From Roseibium sp. TrichSKD4 (lineage in GTDB: Bacteria > Pseudomonadota > Alphaproteobacteria > Rhizobiales > Stappiaceae): DNA of 64,000 nt. Location: NCBI RefSeq assembly GCF_000148725.1, contig NZ_GL476318.1:98201-162200 (forward strand), read 5' to 3'. Numbering within the stretch: the stretch's first letter is position 1; each line of letters opens with the position of its first letter. Position numbers and translations under genes: made by a program. Of this stretch, positions 46,949-55,210 are shown in pieces. The notes under the pieces are model-generated. The model was not told the DNA's origin and did no database searches. It was given only the letters and a program-made list of their open reading frames with translations.

Positions 46949-48487
46949 ATGGTTGGTAATATCGCCGGAACGTCCCCTCAATCAGCTCAGCGCTCCGCTC
47001 CAGTAGTCCAGCAAGGTTCAACACAACCTGCAACGACGAGCGCCGAAAGCAACAACCTGAAGCGTAGCCGAATAGGCGATTTGATCCAGAACTTCCCGTT
47101 GAACTATGCAATCCGGGAGGACACCCGCAGGGCGGTAGACAGGCTTTTTCCGGATGGATTTCAACTGGGCGCCAAGGGTCCAACGGACACGGAAACTAAG
47201 AACGTTTTGGGAACTCTTTTTCCAACTCTGACAGGAACCGAGTATCCGCAATCCCAACGAGCAGACCGGAAAACGATCGAAACTTTTTACAATGGTTCAT
47301 CTATTTTCAGGCAATTGCTACAGCAGTACGAAACGCCAGCACCTGGTCTGGCAAGAACCCAACCTGTCACCACACGCTCCAGTGCACCGAGCGAAAACCG
47401 CGTGCCAACCATTCGGTTCACGTACACAGAGCAGCCTCGACCAGCACCAACTCCGCCGGTCTCTTATGAATCCAGTTCCAACTCTTACTCAGTCAGTCTC
47501 CCACCTGTTAAGGCAGAAAGGAGCCAACCCGTTGAACAAGAGGCACCAGCTCGAGAGCTGAGCCGCGAAGCTCGCGTGATCACCGGAGTGGTTGAAGCTG
47601 TCCTGAAACGGCTGTTTGGAGATGAACTTTCACCTGAGCTGATGACGCGTTTGGTAAAACATCTTGTCAATCTGATTTTTGCCGAGATGGCCGACCCGAA
47701 ACAACCCATGCCCTATAAAAGTGAGTTCCTGAGAAACGAGGATTCAGGAACGCGCGTGTCGCCTAGTGCACCCAAGATGGTGAAAGAAGAAGAAAAGATC
47801 GAAAGCGACGAAGAACTCGTTGACCCGATCGACCAAGAAGAAAAGCCAAAAGTGGAAGAAGAGGACGGCAGAACCGAAGTCGACGTCGACGTCGATGGCG
47901 AAGTTGATGGTGAAAGCGAAGTTGAAGGCGAAGGCGAAGGCGAAGGCGAAGGCGAAGGCGAAGGCGAAGGCGAAGGCGAAGGCGAAGGCGAAGGCGAAGG
48001 CGAAGGCGAAGGCGAAGGCGAAGGCGAAGGCGAAGGCGAAGGCGAAGGCGAAGGCGAAGGCGAAGGCGAAGGCGAAGGCGAAGGCGAAGGCGAAGGCGAA
48101 GGCGAAGGCGAAGGCGAAGGCGAAGGCGAAGGCGAAGGCGAAGGCGAAGGCGAAGGCGAAGGCGAAGGCGAAGGCGAAGGCGAAGGCGAAGGCGAAGGCG
48201 AAGGCGAAGGCGAAGGCGAAGGCGAAGGCGAAGGCGAAGGCGAAGGCGAAGGCGAAGGCGAAGGCGAAGGCGAAGGCGAAGGCGAAGATAAAAAAATGAC
48301 TTTTGATCAAATTTATAATCTCGGCCATACTGAGTTTTTAGCAATAAATGCGGACGAGCAAACGCATCTAACAGACGAAGAGCGAGGCAAAATAAAGGAA
48401 CGGCAGGCCGAACTTCGAAGCGAGGAAAGAGACCTGCAGAAAACAATACAAGACAGTATTGCGGACGCCGCTAGGAGGGTAAGATGA
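46949..48487 (+). CDS. Protein with perfect (Gly-Glu)x60 tract, candidate secreted protein
   Basis: 512 residues in three parts. Residues 1-270 are Ser/Thr/Gln/Pro-rich at first (QSAQRSAPVVQQGSTQPATT), with a short conserved-looking segment ARVITGVVEAVLKRLFGDEL and LMTRLVKHLVNLIFAEM. Then an acidic stretch, followed by 60 consecutive GE pairs, and a ~65-residue charged coiled tail (DEERGKIKERQAELRSEERD). No Sec signal, no transmembrane helix. The polar, Ser-rich, signal-less N-terminus is the kind seen in type III secreted substrates, but that is not diagnostic. Start chosen at ATG 46949; TTG 46937 is possible. No family recognised. Convergent with the methyltransferase at 48503. Confidence 0.7.
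   Translation: MVGNIAGTSPQSAQRSAPVVQQGSTQPATTSAESNNLKRSRIGDLIQNFPLNYAIREDTRRAVDRLFPDGFQLGAKGPTDTETKNVLGTLFPTLTGTEYPQSQRADRKTIETFYNGSSIFRQLLQQYETPAPGLARTQPVTTRSSAPSENRVPTIRFTYTEQPRPAPTPPVSYESSSNSYSVSLPPVKAERSQPVEQEAPARELSREARVITGVVEAVLKRLFGDELSPELMTRLVKHLVNLIFAEMADPKQPMPYKSEFLRNEDSGTRVSPSAPKMVKEEEKIESDEELVDPIDQEEKPKVEEEDGRTEVDVDVDGEVDGESEVEGEGEGEGEGEGEGEGEGEGEGEGEGEGEGEGEGEGEGEGEGEGEGEGEGEGEGEGEGEGEGEGEGEGEGEGEGEGEGEGEGEGEGEGEGEGEGEGEGEGEGEGEGEGEGEGEGEGEGEGEDKKMTFDQIYNLGHTEFLAINADEQTHLTDEERGKIKERQAELRSEERDLQKTIQDSIADAARRVR
47927..48286 (+). repeat. Perfect hexanucleotide microsatellite, (GGCGAA)x60
   Basis: Sixty uninterrupted identical copies of GGCGAA, 360 bases, inside the gene above, coding Gly-Glu repeats. 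All six frames are open across it, which produces spurious Lys-Ala, Phe-Ala and Leu-Arg frames. Length changes would keep the reading frame, so the protein spacer can vary. The lack of any silent substitution implies recent expansion. Confidence 0.97.
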
Positions 48488-48502
48488 TCGCTTGTACCCT
48501 CG

Positions 48503-49249
48503 TTAATCAGCCGCGCGCTCCGCGACAATGATTTGTTTCGGGTGCCGGTTGTTGAACGGAACGCGGTCGTAAGTTCCATATTTCTCGACAATCCGGAGGC
48601 CTGCCGTCTCAAAGGCCAAGTCGAGTGTCTCTGGCGAAATTACGCTTAAAGAATACTGGCTGGTCGTCAAAATTTGCTCGTTTCGTCTGTCTTTGACGGT
48701 GACTGCAACGATCAGTTTTCCCCTGGATGAATCGAGCAATAGAAACTGTGAAGTTGCAACTTCCTTGCCCGTTTGCTGATCGACGACGTTCTTTTCAATA
48801 TTAATCCCTCCTGCAGGCAGTATCCTCTCGTCCAAATTATAGACATCGACAATAACGCGACCTGATTTGCGAACATGGGCCGCAAAACGCTTCAACGCAG
48901 ATGGGATGTCCTTGGCATCGAGATGCAGAAGGGAATTGAAAGAGCAGACGACAAGGTCGAACCTGCGGCGCAAATCAAACGAACGCATATCAGCAATTTC
49001 TGTCGACAACTGAGGCATTTTCAGGAGCGCGCGTCGCAACATTTCAGCGGATGCGTCAATCCCAACCACCGAAGCCGCGTTCTGCGTGAGAACCTCAGTC
49101 AACGTGCCGGAGCCACATGCAACTTCGAGGACGGAGTCGGCACTAGAAACGATCTCTCTGTAGAAGTTAAATTCCTCAAATCGCTCATCGTACAAACTGT
49201 CATAGATACCAGACATCTCTTCATAAAATTTGATATTGATATCAACCAT
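48503..49249 (-). CDS. Class I SAM-dependent methyltransferase
   Basis: A 248-residue methyltransferase. Motif I is SVLEVACGSGTLTEVLTQNA, followed by VVGIDASAEMLRRALLKMPQ, then FDLVVCSFNSLLHLDAKDIP. The C-terminal part (beta-rich, ILTTSQYSLSVISPETLDLA) resembles family members that methylate small molecules or polyketide-like substrates. Start at ATG 49249, four bases after GAGGTG. The nearest homologues I recall are generic; substrate unknown. It is convergent with the Gly-Glu protein gene, only 15 bases apart, and may be part of the same accessory cluster. Confidence 0.88.
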   Translation of the reverse strand: MVDINIKFYEEMSGIYDSLYDERFEEFNFYREIVSSADSVLEVACGSGTLTEVLTQNAASVVGIDASAEMLRRALLKMPQLSTEIADMRSFDLRRRFDLVVCSFNSLLHLDAKDIPSALKRFAAHVRKSGRVIVDVYNLDERILPAGGINIEKNVVDQQTGKEVATSQFLLLDSSRGKLIVAVTVKDRRNEQILTTSQYSLSVISPETLDLAFETAGLRIVEKYGTYDRVPFNNRHPKQIIVAERAAD

Positions 49250-49617
49250 AAAACACCTCAAACAAAGACATTAAGTCTAATTTTCCTATTAAATATATCC
49301 GGTCTTACTTCGCCTATATTGAGTATTATTTGCGTTTCTATATTCATCTGCAGAATTGATGGGGTGCCGCGCGTAGATTTTAGGCTCAACAGCTGGAATT
49401 GCGGACCTCGGCCTCTGGCAACGAAACGCGATATCCTCACCGAACTAAATTCCTCAGGGGAAAGAGAGACGATATAGATATGTAGAACTTTGTTTTTTTG
49501 CGTTGCAATGATATTTGTTCAGCTGCTGTTGATTCTATTTCAACCACTAAAGCAAGCAATAAAAAAATGTCAAGTTGTCGAGTATTGTTGCTTGCCGTAA
49601 GTTATCTGGAGCGGTTC
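49250..49617. other. Divergent AT-rich spacer, no gene seen
   Basis: Between the leftward methyltransferase and the rightward lipoprotein. It is unusually AT-rich at 49260-49360. An open frame from 49498 runs into the lipoprotein gene, but the segment before 49618 lacks a ribosome site and precedes the signal peptide. Promoters for both genes are expected here. Confidence 0.5.
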
Positions 49618-50370
49618 ATGGCAAACGGTCTCCCTCTCTGTAAGATACTGGCTGCGTGTCTGGCATTGCTGGTTTCCGCGTGCTCGAATGGCGAGGGATT
49701 TCAACAACGATCCGGTCAACAGAAATTTGAAAACGTCGTCGATATTGCTCTCTACAAAAAGGCCATTCGCGACGATCCAAATAACATCAATTACCTTCTC
49801 ATACTCGCAAACAAGTATGTTGAGACCACGCAGTGGTCGGAGTCTGCAGCCAGTTTCCGTGAGGCTTTACGGCTTTCCCCCAACAACACCTACGCTCTTG
49901 TTGGTTACGCACACTCGCTATTGGCGTTGGGTCAATATCAGGACGCCTTGTCTCTTGCAGACCGCAGCATCACACATCAGAGAACCAGCAAAAATTACCT
50001 GATCAAGGGCATCGCCTCCGATGGAATGCAGGATTATCAGTCATCGGACACCATCTACAGGCAAATAATTCGGCAACACCCACGAAATCTAGCGGCAAGA
50101 AACAACCTCGCGCTGTCCATGGCGCTTCAAGGCAAATCTGAAGCCTATGAAATTATGAGGGAAGTTGCGTTCTCACCAGATGCGCAGTTGCGGCACAGAC
50201 ACAATCTATTGCTTGTCGGCGCTCTGCTGGGAAGGCGGGACTTGACCAAACGCGACGCCGCCGCATTTTCAATATCGAGCGCGACCGAACAGAAAATTTT
50301 TGAAATTGGTCAGAAAGCACGGAAAAACGGTGTGAAGGCTTTTGGAATTGCGAGCGCAAAAGATCCTTGA
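49618..50370 (+). CDS. TPR-containing outer-membrane-type lipoprotein
   Basis: A 250-residue lipoprotein. Start ATG 49618 has GGAG six bases upstream. Signal peptide MANGLPLCKILAACLALLVSAC with lipobox VSAC at residue 22. Residues ~55-190 hold four TPR-like helical pairs (KKAIRDDPNNINYLLILANK, SFREALRLSPNNTYALVGYA, then LADRSITHQ and IYRQIIRQHPRNLAARNNLA). Similar TPR lipoproteins serve as pilotins or TadD-like assembly factors. Its position 131 bases from a secretion-apparatus gene (SctS-like, opposite strand) makes a role in secretion plausible but unproven. Confidence 0.82.
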   Translation: MANGLPLCKILAACLALLVSACSNGEGFQQRSGQQKFENVVDIALYKKAIRDDPNNINYLLILANKYVETTQWSESAASFREALRLSPNNTYALVGYAHSLLALGQYQDALSLADRSITHQRTSKNYLIKGIASDGMQDYQSSDTIYRQIIRQHPRNLAARNNLALSMALQGKSEAYEIMREVAFSPDAQLRHRHNLLLVGALLGRRDLTKRDAAAFSISSATEQKIFEIGQKARKNGVKAFGIASAKDP

Positions 50371-50500
50371 CCGTTTCGGTTCTGCGGAAAAACGCCCCTT
50401 TTGACTTCAGCTAGAAGAATAACTACGGCGACCAAGCTTCAAATCGACCAACCCTTTTTCAAAAACCAGCAAATACGCCAAATTCGAATGGCGTCAGTTT

Positions 50501-50755
50501 TCAAACGCTTGCAACACCTTCAAGCATTGTCTCCATAAAGACAACAAACTTGACTGCTGAGACAGAGCCAAACAGTAGAATAAACGCGATCACAGCAACT
50601 ATTTTTGCGATTTGAGGTAACGTTTGCTCTTGAATTTGGGTCAATACCTGAAAAATAGAAATTACAAGACCAACGATCGTTGCCACAGCAAGAATTGGAA
50701 CTGACACTTCCACTATCAACGCGATCGTACTCTCTATCAAAAATGACATCGACAT
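50501..50755 (-). CDS. sctS: Type III secretion export apparatus protein SctS/FliQ family
   Basis: An 84-residue inner-membrane protein, exactly family size. It has two transmembrane helices, STIALIVEVSVPILAVATIV and IAKIVAVIAFILLFGSVSAV, joined by the hallmark loop SIFQVLTQIQEQTLPQIAK (the Q-x-x-TQ-x-QEQTL motif of YscS/SctS; flagellar FliQ usually has TQINEMTL). The QIQEQTL wording points to the non-flagellar branch. Start ATG 50755 follows GAGG by eight bases; the longer frame adds unlikely residues. In complete systems it assembles with SctR, SctT and SctU, none of which are in this window. Either the rest of a type III system lies elsewhere or this is a lone copy. Confidence 0.85.
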   Translation of the reverse strand: MSMSFLIESTIALIVEVSVPILAVATIVGLVISIFQVLTQIQEQTLPQIAKIVAVIAFILLFGSVSAVKFVVFMETMLEGVASV

Positions 50756-51186
50756 GATGGTCGCCTCAACGTGAGCAATTATTCGGTCAGTTCGTGTCAG
50801 GAGCGAAAGTGCAGGATGCGTTTCTTGATGACCTCCAAAGGTATGGGCAACATTGTTGAGCAACTGGAAGCCAAATGCAATCCGGCTCAGTCGGAAAGGT
50901 CTGCCATTGCCGCGGAAGCGCCTTTTTGGGTTTCCATTCACCCGGCTGTTTCAAATCAAAAATATGGAAACTCAGTCTCAACACGCATATCCCCGGCCAA
51001 TTGAACAACCTGGGAAACCTGCGCAAATCAGCGCTGTATCAAGCAAAGACCTGAAGGTATCTTTGTTCGCAGCTGCAAGGTTCATATTCGTCAACAGCTG
51101 GCGAAGGAAACGCTTTGCCCAAGTTCTTGCGCCCTGGACAGGCAAGCCAAATCAATTGACCTGCCCTCGCCCAAACGCAGCCGGGA
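50756..51186. other. Spacer between SctS and RTX-like genes, no confident gene
   Basis: Several overlapping short open frames occur on both strands (for example plus 50771-51004 and 50853-51290), but none has a convincing ribosome site or recognisable protein. A rightward start at 50816 with CAGGAG upstream (about 14 bases) is the best of them and is still weak. Promoter and leader of sctS are expected near 50760-50850. Confidence 0.4.
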
Positions 51187-51741
51187 TCAGCATTTTTTGG
51201 GTTTCCGCTTCTCACACGGAGACGGCTTATCGTCATCCAGAGGCAAGGAGACGGACTCGTCATCGAACATTAGACGCTCAATGTTTTTAATGATGTTCGT
51301 ATCGCCGGTCTTTTTGTGGGCAACGATGTAACCCGAATTGGTTTTCCGGATTTCATACTCATCCTTCTCCCCGGAAAAGATCGCAATATCGTAATCATCA
51401 CCGCCGTCGACATAATTGCTTCCGCTGCCGGGCACCAGGATGTCCTTGTCCTCAAACCCTCTCATTATGTCGTCGCCGGCACGACCGAACTGAATGTCGC
51501 CGTACTTGGTCCCCTTGAGATCGTTATCTTTTTTATCGCCCAATTGCAGACGACCCGTTTGCGATCCTAGGCAAAAATCCTTCCAGCAATCAGACCCGGA
51601 TCTCTCCTTGCGTTCGCGTTGCGGCTGGCTGCTATGGTGAAGCAATTTGAGAAGCGCATCTCTGGCAAGACTGTTCACGCCTCCGCTTTGCACCGAAACC
51701 ACCAACTGCAAAGCAATGTTTTTCTGATCAATAGCTGTCAC
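51187..51741 (-). CDS. Small RTX-like calcium-binding protein
   Basis: A 184-residue protein. Residues ~75-140 hold degenerate haemolysin-type nonapeptide repeats: KGTKYGDIQFGRAGDDIMRG, then ILVPGSGSNYVDGGDDYDIA, expected to coil into a calcium-binding beta-roll. This is followed by IRKTNSGYIVAHKKTG and IKNIERLMFDD, the usual tail of such modules. The N-terminal ~55 residues are helical with no Sec signal. Start is GTG 51741, preceded by GAGAGGA. RTX proteins with C-terminal repeats are normally type I secreted; this one ends in a Lys/Cys tail (CEKRKPKKC) instead. Candidate secreted protein; could be a truncated relic. Confidence 0.75.
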   Translation of the reverse strand: MTAIDQKNIALQLVVSVQSGGVNSLARDALLKLLHHSSQPQRERKERSGSDCWKDFCLGSQTGRLQLGDKKDNDLKGTKYGDIQFGRAGDDIMRGFEDKDILVPGSGSNYVDGGDDYDIAIFSGEKDEYEIRKTNSGYIVAHKKTGDTNIIKNIERLMFDDESVSLPLDDDKPSPCEKRKPKKC

Positions 51742-52323
51742 GGTCCAATCCTCTCTTGCTTACGATGCATGCAGATCCGATTTCGAGTCCGCTGCATTTT
51801 TTTGTACAAGCAAATGCCACGTAGAGAGCCTCTACTAAGTGGCCAAAAGTAAAAATTGGTATTTATTACTTAGGTCGAAATTCACGCCGCTGCCGCAGCC
51901 GCAGACGTTGGAGCAATGAGAAAATTTCACCTAGACCACAAAAATGATTTATAGTATAATAGCAAAAATTATATCTTTTTTTCGAATCTACATCAATTTA
52001 TACTGTTCAATTTAACAATAAAACACAAATTTACCTAATATAATCTGAATTAGACATTATTTATACATACCGATAATACCAAAAATTTTACCAGATCACC
52101 AAATAGTTATTTCAATACAAAAATATATTTCCTGAATTTCCCATCTATACTCTTCGTCGTTGCTGGGTCGTTCGTGTTTTTTACTTAGTATCCATACCTG
52201 ACAAATCTGGTGTTCAATTCAATTTGGTAGGTATTTCGCACGCGTTCGTACAAATCAACACTGTTCATTCCCGAGCGATATGCAGAACCTCTGGGTCAGA
52301 TCACTCTATTGGAGGAATCTGAA
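51742..52323. other. AT-rich divergent control region
   Basis: No gene. 51940-52140 is strikingly AT-rich compared with all neighbours, with many A/T tracts typical of curved or silenced DNA. The promoters of the RTX-like gene and of the proline-rich protein gene must both lie here. A short palindromic motif could not be fixed with confidence. Confidence 0.5.
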
Positions 52324-53922
52324 ATGCTCAGGCCAGTTAGAACCAGAACACCTTCTCCCCCTCGGCCCCAACCGAGGCCCTCTCCCCCACCCCCAAGGGT
52401 TCAGACATCCAAACCGGGGTCCTTTCCGAGGCCCCAGACGCCTCCAAATCCTGCGGTGGCGCAGCAGAGGGCTGCTTCGCCGACCCAACAACAGGATCAA
52501 CAACCGCCGAGAAACCTTGGCGCGGTGCCGAAAAGGACATCACAACAGCAAGAAGTCGTTTTGGAAAAGCCGGCTTCGGTTGAGCCAGAGGTGAGGAACG
52601 ACGCGCAGCAGGCACCGGCGGAACAGGCCCCGTTCCTCAATGAAATCAACCATCTTTCCGATGCGGATCGTTCGAAGATCAATTCTGTCTTTCAGAAACT
52701 GAGTCCCGAAGAAAGGCAGGCCTTTTCAAGCTATCTCAAACTCGTTCGGGACGACGATCTTGGATGGTCACTTTCGGTCCTTCTCTCAATTTCCGGTTTC
52801 ACTGACGCCCCCAAAGCTCTGCTCGCCGGTCTAAAGGTACTTGTTGAAGTTGCTGCCGCCACGAGAGAGAACTCCCAGTCAGGCTCATCCTCAGGTTCTG
52901 TGCCGTCTTTGCAGGATGCGCCGGATGAAACCCGCTCAAGTGAACAGGTCGAGACCGACCAGCAAGTGGAGGTTGCCCAGCCGGGCGGGGCTGCCGCTGC
53001 GGCGGAAGGCCCAAGGCAATTCAGAGCAAAAGACCTGCTGATCTCAGCCCTGGCGCAAATGCTGGCAACAGGCGCAACCTTCGGGTTCATCAAGCCAATG
53101 GTCGAGGCCGTTGTTTCGCAAGTTATCCAATCTCTGGACCTGAACATGTCGGAAGAAGACCAAAAGGAAATTGCCGACTATGTTTCTGGCGTCTTCGGCG
53201 GAATAGCTGTCGGCTTCTTTCACCAAGCGGTTGGCTCTGAAATCAGCAAGAAAATCAAGGCCGCGCTAGGTGGACCGTCCAATGCCGCGCTCCGGCAAGG
53301 AGGCTCAGCTGAACTTGCAGAAATAGCCGCCGTCGATATTCCAGTCTTTGCTGCTTTTATCGCCGCATATGCCGGTGGATCGGCCGTGCGCGTTGAATTG
53401 CCACCGGACTATGCAAACAACCTCTGGGTCCAGAAGGCCTTCAATGGTGCCCAATCATGGGCGGGCGGATTGTTGCAGGGAGCCATGACTGAAGCTGTAC
53501 AAGCTGTTATGACGGAGTCATACGAAAGGCAGGACACGGTGCCCTCCAATGAATCTCTTGGCCGAAAAATTGTCGACGCTTTCAAGGACATCTGGAACGT
53601 AAGGTCCGACGTGCGCAAGGCCTTCAAACAGCAGGTTGGAAAAATCGTCGGTGGTGTGCTTGGTATGGTTGCAGCAACCGCCGTGTCCAAACAAATGTCC
53701 GGCACGGAAGGCGAGAACGGTGAGAACTACTATACGGCAGATCAGGTTGCGGCAGCCGGCATGGCAACGTTCCTGACGCTATGGTTTGGCTCGATACACC
53801 TCGCTTCAATGGGTGGAAATATGTTGCAAGCGCGACGACAAACCAACCCACCTGAACAAGATATCGAGATGAACGCTATGCAAGGTCAGGACAATCCAGC
53901 CTATGAAGCGGACGAAACCTGA
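52324..53922 (+). CDS. Proline-rich N-terminus protein with hydrophobic C-terminal domain, candidate effector or translocator
   Basis: 532 residues. ATG 52324 follows GGAGG by eight bases, an excellent site. Residues 1-105 are Pro/Gln/Arg-rich and disordered (RPVRTRTPSPPRPQPRPSPP), with no Sec signal. Residues ~108-145 show LSDADRSKINSVFQKLSPEE. A polar, Gln/Glu-rich linker follows. From ~225 there are several amphipathic or hydrophobic helices (ALAQMLATGATFGFIKPMVE, VFAAFIAAYAGGSAVRVEL, GVLGMVAATAVSKQM, MATFLTLWFGSIHLASMGGN). Disordered, signal-less N-terminus plus membrane-active C-terminal half is the layout of type III translocators and some effectors. No family recognised. The same layout and an SDxDR motif recur in the giant protein at 55644. 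Inference, not proof. Confidence 0.75.
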   Translation: MLRPVRTRTPSPPRPQPRPSPPPPRVQTSKPGSFPRPQTPPNPAVAQQRAASPTQQQDQQPPRNLGAVPKRTSQQQEVVLEKPASVEPEVRNDAQQAPAEQAPFLNEINHLSDADRSKINSVFQKLSPEERQAFSSYLKLVRDDDLGWSLSVLLSISGFTDAPKALLAGLKVLVEVAAATRENSQSGSSSGSVPSLQDAPDETRSSEQVETDQQVEVAQPGGAAAAAEGPRQFRAKDLLISALAQMLATGATFGFIKPMVEAVVSQVIQSLDLNMSEEDQKEIADYVSGVFGGIAVGFFHQAVGSEISKKIKAALGGPSNAALRQGGSAELAEIAAVDIPVFAAFIAAYAGGSAVRVELPPDYANNLWVQKAFNGAQSWAGGLLQGAMTEAVQAVMTESYERQDTVPSNESLGRKIVDAFKDIWNVRSDVRKAFKQQVGKIVGGVLGMVAATAVSKQMSGTEGENGENYYTADQVAAAGMATFLTLWFGSIHLASMGGNMLQARRQTNPPEQDIEMNAMQGQDNPAYEADET

Positions 53923-54439
53923 GTGACAAAAACGGTGACCTTCGGTGTCAACCGCAGAATTTGGTGTTTCGCGCCAGAACCGGATTGTTTGATTTGAACT
54001 TCAATTCGGTTCTGGCGCGAACCGCAATCGGATCCAAAGGTGCAATCTTAACATGAAGTTCAAGCTTCACCTTGCTCCAGTCTCAGTCCCCACACCTACC
54101 TGATTTCAAGCTGCTTCCGAACTGCAATGCGACCTATCCCACCTCGCTGCAACATATCTGCAGGGAGGCATAGACTTACAATCGGCTGAATAAAAAATGG
54201 CAGAGACAGCTGCTAATTCACCTCGGGAATTGGTCTTTGAATATGCTGCCCCTAGGTCAATAGGTAAAAAATACGGCTCTTTTATTTCACTCAGCCTTGC
54301 TATTTTGTAAGTTGAAACAAGCCTGTGGAATCAATGCTCTGTACGCAGAAAATGCTAAGGCAGCTCAATTTAGGGTAGGACTGGCCCGCTTTCGGGTTGA
54401 ATCGGTGAAAGTTTAGGTTGGTGAAACGAAGCAAGATTC
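53923..54439. other. Spacer before the LuxR-type gene, no gene seen
   Basis: Holds the long inverted repeat at 53968-54021 and otherwise nothing recognisable. A 37-codon frame starting MAETAANSPREL near 54197 lacks a ribosome site. The promoter of the LuxR-type regulator is expected near its right end. Confidence 0.5.
53968..54021. repeat. Perfect 15-bp inverted repeat downstream of the proline-rich protein
   Basis: TTCGCGCCAGAACCG (53968-53982) and CGGTTCTGGCGCGAA (54007-54021) are exact complements, separated by 24 bases in which the pairing continues with one mismatch (GGATTG with CAATTC). No U-run follows, so it is either an atypical terminator or a protein-binding dyad. Confidence 0.8.
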
Positions 54440-55210
54440 ATGTCACAGACAACTCTGGTTAAAAATCCCCCTTTGACAGAGGGGCCCAACGAAAGAGCCC
54501 AGCATCTGCGCAAGCAAGGTGCAACCATTGTTGCGCTCTGCGATGGGTCTGAACAAATTTCCAATCAATTCAAAGACCTCATGGACGCGGAAGCGCACAT
54601 TTTCTTGGTGTACAGCTGCCCGACATTTGAAGATTTGCTGAACAAGGTTCCCAGAGTCATGCCGGACGTGATCGTCGCAGCCTACGACGTCATGGTCGGG
54701 TCGGGTTTTCAGCTCCCGAAAGAAACCAAGCTGCAGTACCCGGATATCAAGGTTATCAGTTCCAGGACACCGACAGACGGAGCCGTTGCCAGAAACCTTT
54801 TCTCCATGAACGTTGACGCCGTGCTTGGTGACAACGCATCCTCCGGAGAATACAGCGTCGCCATCCGCGCCGTGGGATTTGGGGGATTTTATGTTTCGCG
54901 GGAAATTTCCGAAGCCATGGCATTGAGCAAGGAGTTTCCTTCACTGCGCACAGAAGTTCAACACCAGGAAGAATTGGTCATCGAAGACCAAAACGTATTC
55001 GACAACGAGTTTGGACTAAGTCAGCGCGAGCTAGAAGTTCTACATCTGGTTGCGAAAGGGCTGAGCTCGAAACAGATCGCCCCAATCGTCAATATTTCTG
55101 CAAGAACAGTTGAAGCCCATCGCGCAAATATCAAACGCAAGACGAAAGCAATGGGCCTTAGCGATCTTGTTGAAATTGCTCAAAAGTACAGATCGGCCAC
55201 ACAAATATAA
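54440..55210 (+). CDS. LuxR-type transcriptional regulator with degenerate receiver domain
   Basis: A 256-residue NarL/LuxR-like regulator. The C-terminal helix-turn-helix is complete: LSQRELEVLHLVAKGLSSKQ, IAPIVNISARTVEAHRANIK, then a final helix. The N-terminal ~150 residues follow the receiver fold (beta strands IVALCDG, DVIVAAYD, VISSRTP), but the acidic pocket, phospho-acceptor Asp and the conserved Lys are missing or displaced. So it is probably controlled by something other than phosphorylation. Positioned between the proline-rich protein and the giant protein gene, it is the only regulator in the cluster and may control it. Confidence 0.88.
   Translation: MSQTTLVKNPPLTEGPNERAQHLRKQGATIVALCDGSEQISNQFKDLMDAEAHIFLVYSCPTFEDLLNKVPRVMPDVIVAAYDVMVGSGFQLPKETKLQYPDIKVISSRTPTDGAVARNLFSMNVDAVLGDNASSGEYSVAIRAVGFGGFYVSREISEAMALSKEFPSLRTEVQHQEELVIEDQNVFDNEFGLSQRELEVLHLVAKGLSSKQIAPIVNISARTVEAHRANIKRKTKAMGLSDLVEIAQKYRSATQI

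Noticed and set aside
47744-48446. Long open frames on the minus strand (Phe-Ala and Leu-Arg repeats) and in another plus frame (Lys-Ala repeats)
   Set aside because: They are produced by the 60 GGCGAA repeats, which keep all six frames open; flanking sequence, ribosome site and protein context support only the Gly-Glu frame.
50771-51290. Overlapping rightward frames opposite the sctS leader
   Set aside because: They overlap each other in different frames, lack good ribosome sites and look compositionally random.
54197-54310. 37-codon rightward frame starting MAETAANSPREL
   Set aside because: No ribosome-binding site and no similarity I can recognise; length is compatible with chance.
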